A stretch of 20,117 nucleotides of DNA from Pleurotus ostreatus/Saccharomyces cerevisiae fusant (Eukaryota > Opisthokonta), in the NCBI GenBank assembly GCA_024196135.1, contig JAMQCK010000550.1, forward strand, positions 1 to 20,117, given 5' to 3'. The notes below the pieces were generated by a model. It worked only from the letters and a program-made list of their open reading frames with translations, was not told the DNA's origin and searched no databases. This document shows positions 18,122 to 20,117 of the stretch, piece by piece. A program made the translations under genes and the position numbers. The stretch's first letter is position 1; each line of letters starts with the position of its first letter.

Positions 18122-20117
18122 TTAGTGACCTGGCCACACAGGAGCTCCTCCCGGCCCTTGAGGCCTCGGTACGAAGTCGTCCTTGCATCTATCACCAAGC
18201 CGAATGCATTCAATGAGCTCGAGTGCGGTGGCCTTCCCATCAGCATAGGCGCCGTGCAGGAAACCTAAGTACATCCGGTGTTCAGCGTCGTATCACAGGG
18301 ATAGAGTATGATGAGTTCAAGCTAGCATCCAGTACGCACCGAACCACGTCGCACTCCCTGCCTCGCCGGCCCAGCGCAGGCGTCCATGACCGACTGATGA
18401 GCGGAGATTTTGGTGAAGGTCGGGGTCCCAGGATGGGGGGAAGTTGCTAGAGGTTGCGTGAGCCGCATGCAGAGAGTGAAAGAGCGTGTCCGTACGCACC
18501 TATACGATCCATGGAAGAGCGGATCGGCGGCCCAATCGTGATACGTCAGGTCGAAGGCGGGAAGCGTCGCATTCGGGAACATATTCTGCAGAACGTCCTT
18601 GACATCTGCCCTCACATCCTCCTCCGTCGCCCCGCTCAGCGCGCTGATCTCGAGCGCGTCATCTCCTGTTACGGTGCCGAACAAGATGCGTGAGCCAGGG
18701 AGGAATTGGGGCGTATGGTTTGCGGGGACATCGAGGGATTGCCAGAGGGGGTAGTGCCCGCGGCGAGAGGAGGCGTAGAGAGCCATCTATGTGAGGTGAG
18801 ATTCGGTGGGTTTAATGGGAATCAGAAGGATGAGAGGGGAAGGAGATTGGCGCACCTCTGTATCGAACCAAAAGCGATCCTCACCAGCGAAGTGGACGAA
18901 GACCTTCGTGTACGTCGCCATCGTGAATGCGGCGATTGCTCCGCGCTTCCAGGCTGTGGGAGGGGAAAATCAGTCAGCTGTCAGTGGGCTGATAGGACAG
19001 AATTATATAATACTGTTGACCCAAAGACTCACCAGGCAGCCTCGGCACCCACTCGACTTCGTCGTTCTGCAGCACGCCGAGCGAGAAGGTGCAGATGACG
19101 TAGTCGGCGGTGAGGGTGGTGCCGTTGGCGAGGGTGACGTTGACGGGGTGTGTATGGGTCGAGTGTTCGCTTGAGTGGCGTTCCCAGTCAACGCTCCTGA
19201 CGGTCGCATTGAAGACAATCTGGTCGGGTTGGAGGAAGGTCGCGGCCTCGGCTGAGAATGGGGATGCTGAAGGTGAGTAAGATGAATCTGAGAAGTAATA
19301 GCGCGGCCCTCACCCTGGAGAAAATGCCTATAACCGCGCTGGTCGATGTTGAGGAAGTTGTCGTCGCCGTGGAGGTTGAAGGTGAAGTTGTGGGCGTGTT
19401 TGTGTGGGCAGCGGTCAGCTCGTTGGTCTCCAAGGTGCTGGCTGAGGTGCGTACCCAGCTACTGGCCATCCACGACGTCTGGGATGGCGTTTGTGCGTAT
19501 TCGAAGTCCCACTGAAGGGTGGTAGCATCAGTAAAGTTATGATCATGCAGTTCAAAAGACTTTGCGTGCCATAAGCCAGTCAGCGACCTGCTCGTATTTC
19601 GTGCGCGGGCGCCAGCCGGCGAGGCTGGCGGCGGCCTGGAGGGAGGTATAAATAAGCCATCTACGACTGGGATTGAGTACTGCTGCCGCATTCACCTTAA
19701 CGCTGAGGTCTGGCCCATGATCAGCAATTTGCGCCCCTGCTCCGTCAACGACGGCTTCGAAAGCCTTGTCTGCAGAAGCGATGGTAGACCAGTAGTCGAT
19801 GGGACCGTCAGTGTCGGAGTACGTAGCTAAGGGAAAAGGTCAGCACCAGCACACTACGAAGCGACAGCTATGCTCAAGGCCCAAAAACTCAACACATACT
19901 AATACTCCCATACAGCCCGTTGTTCACCGTCTTCTGTCCATGCTTGAGTGCCAGACAAAGGATCGGGTTCACGGTCTTCTCGTCTCCCTCGACACAATGT
20001 TGCCGGTAGTACGCGCTTTGGTCCTCGAAGCCCGTGCTCCCGTTCAAGCTTGCCGAGTTCAGACCCTGAATCCAGTTCGCGCCGTACTCGATCGTGTGGC
20101 CGCCGATGGTGCCGCTT
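18122..20117 (-). CDS. Flavin polyamine oxidase, N-terminus outside window
   Basis: Ten exons are visible (20117-19900, 19826-19696, 19635-19561, 19511-19455, about 19389-19314, 19251-19033, 18953-18856, 18786-18500, 18446-18340, 18264-18122), about 470 residues. They read in family order: GGHTIEYGANWIQGL and NPILCLALKHG, then WDFEYAQTPSQTSWMASSW, NFLNIDQRGYRHFLQ, YVICTFSLGVLQN, ATYTKVFVHF followed by DRFWFDTE, ILFGTVTGDDALEI, ADPLFHGSYSNFPPSWD, and the C-terminal FAD motif RLRWAGEAGSATWFGFLHGA. The family oxidises spermine, spermidine or their acetyl forms, giving an aldehyde, an amine and hydrogen peroxide. The Lys of YTKVF fits the conserved active-site lysine. The Rossmann GxGxxG start and any signal peptide lie past 20117. 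The junction between the fourth and fifth exons is irregular (see findings); all others are clean GT-AG. Confidence 0.92.

Noticed and set aside
1..20117. tRNA, rRNA or telomeric repeats
   Set aside because: Reading both strands by eye I found no tRNA arms with consistent A/B boxes, no rRNA-like segments and no TTAGGG arrays; a covariance-model scan could still find what I missed.

Overview
The window looks like nuclear DNA of a filamentous basidiomycete, probably an Agaricomycete and perhaps of polypore type. That placement is inference. The support is the short GT-AG introns (46-79 bp, many with CTRAY-like branch sites), CT-rich leaders just upstream of an ATG, a hAT transposase of the fungal type, and three well-modelled host genes with many introns.

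Left part (1-4525): GC- and CpG-rich DNA with no gene I can support. It holds G-run and C-run tracts, small AT islands, a diverged inverted repeat whose outer arms lie near 144 and 3576, two adjacent hairpins at 1271-1333, and a 12-bp tandem repeat. Next (4526-9043, minus strand) comes an unrecognised gene: a short helical N-terminal exon and a very long open exon containing a ~500-bp in-frame duplication at an offset of exactly 1179 bp.

Middle (9094-12859): an 18-bp-arm hairpin, then a tandem pair of short copies in which one carries a 49-bp GT-AG intron-like segment and the other lacks it precisely. This is followed by the C-terminal half of a hAT transposase (10265-11692, plus strand) with good splice sites, an apparent insertion at one acceptor, and subterminal repeats downstream. 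The rest is non-coding, with another perfect hairpin at 12714-12743.

Right part (12860-20117): three ordinary, well-supported genes. An Hrp1-type RNA-binding protein (minus strand, seven exons, two RRMs and a Met/Gly-rich tail) is divergent from a secreted AA7-type FAD oligosaccharide oxidase (plus strand, six exons, His91 and Cys150 as likely bicovalent FAD ligands). The oxidase converges on a flavin polyamine oxidase (minus strand) whose 5' end lies beyond the window. The two oxidases are both from families that make hydrogen peroxide; a functional link between them is only inference. The most unusual signals are the intron-plus/intron-minus tandem pair, the exactly spaced in-frame duplication in the long unknown gene, and the large inverted repeat on the left.
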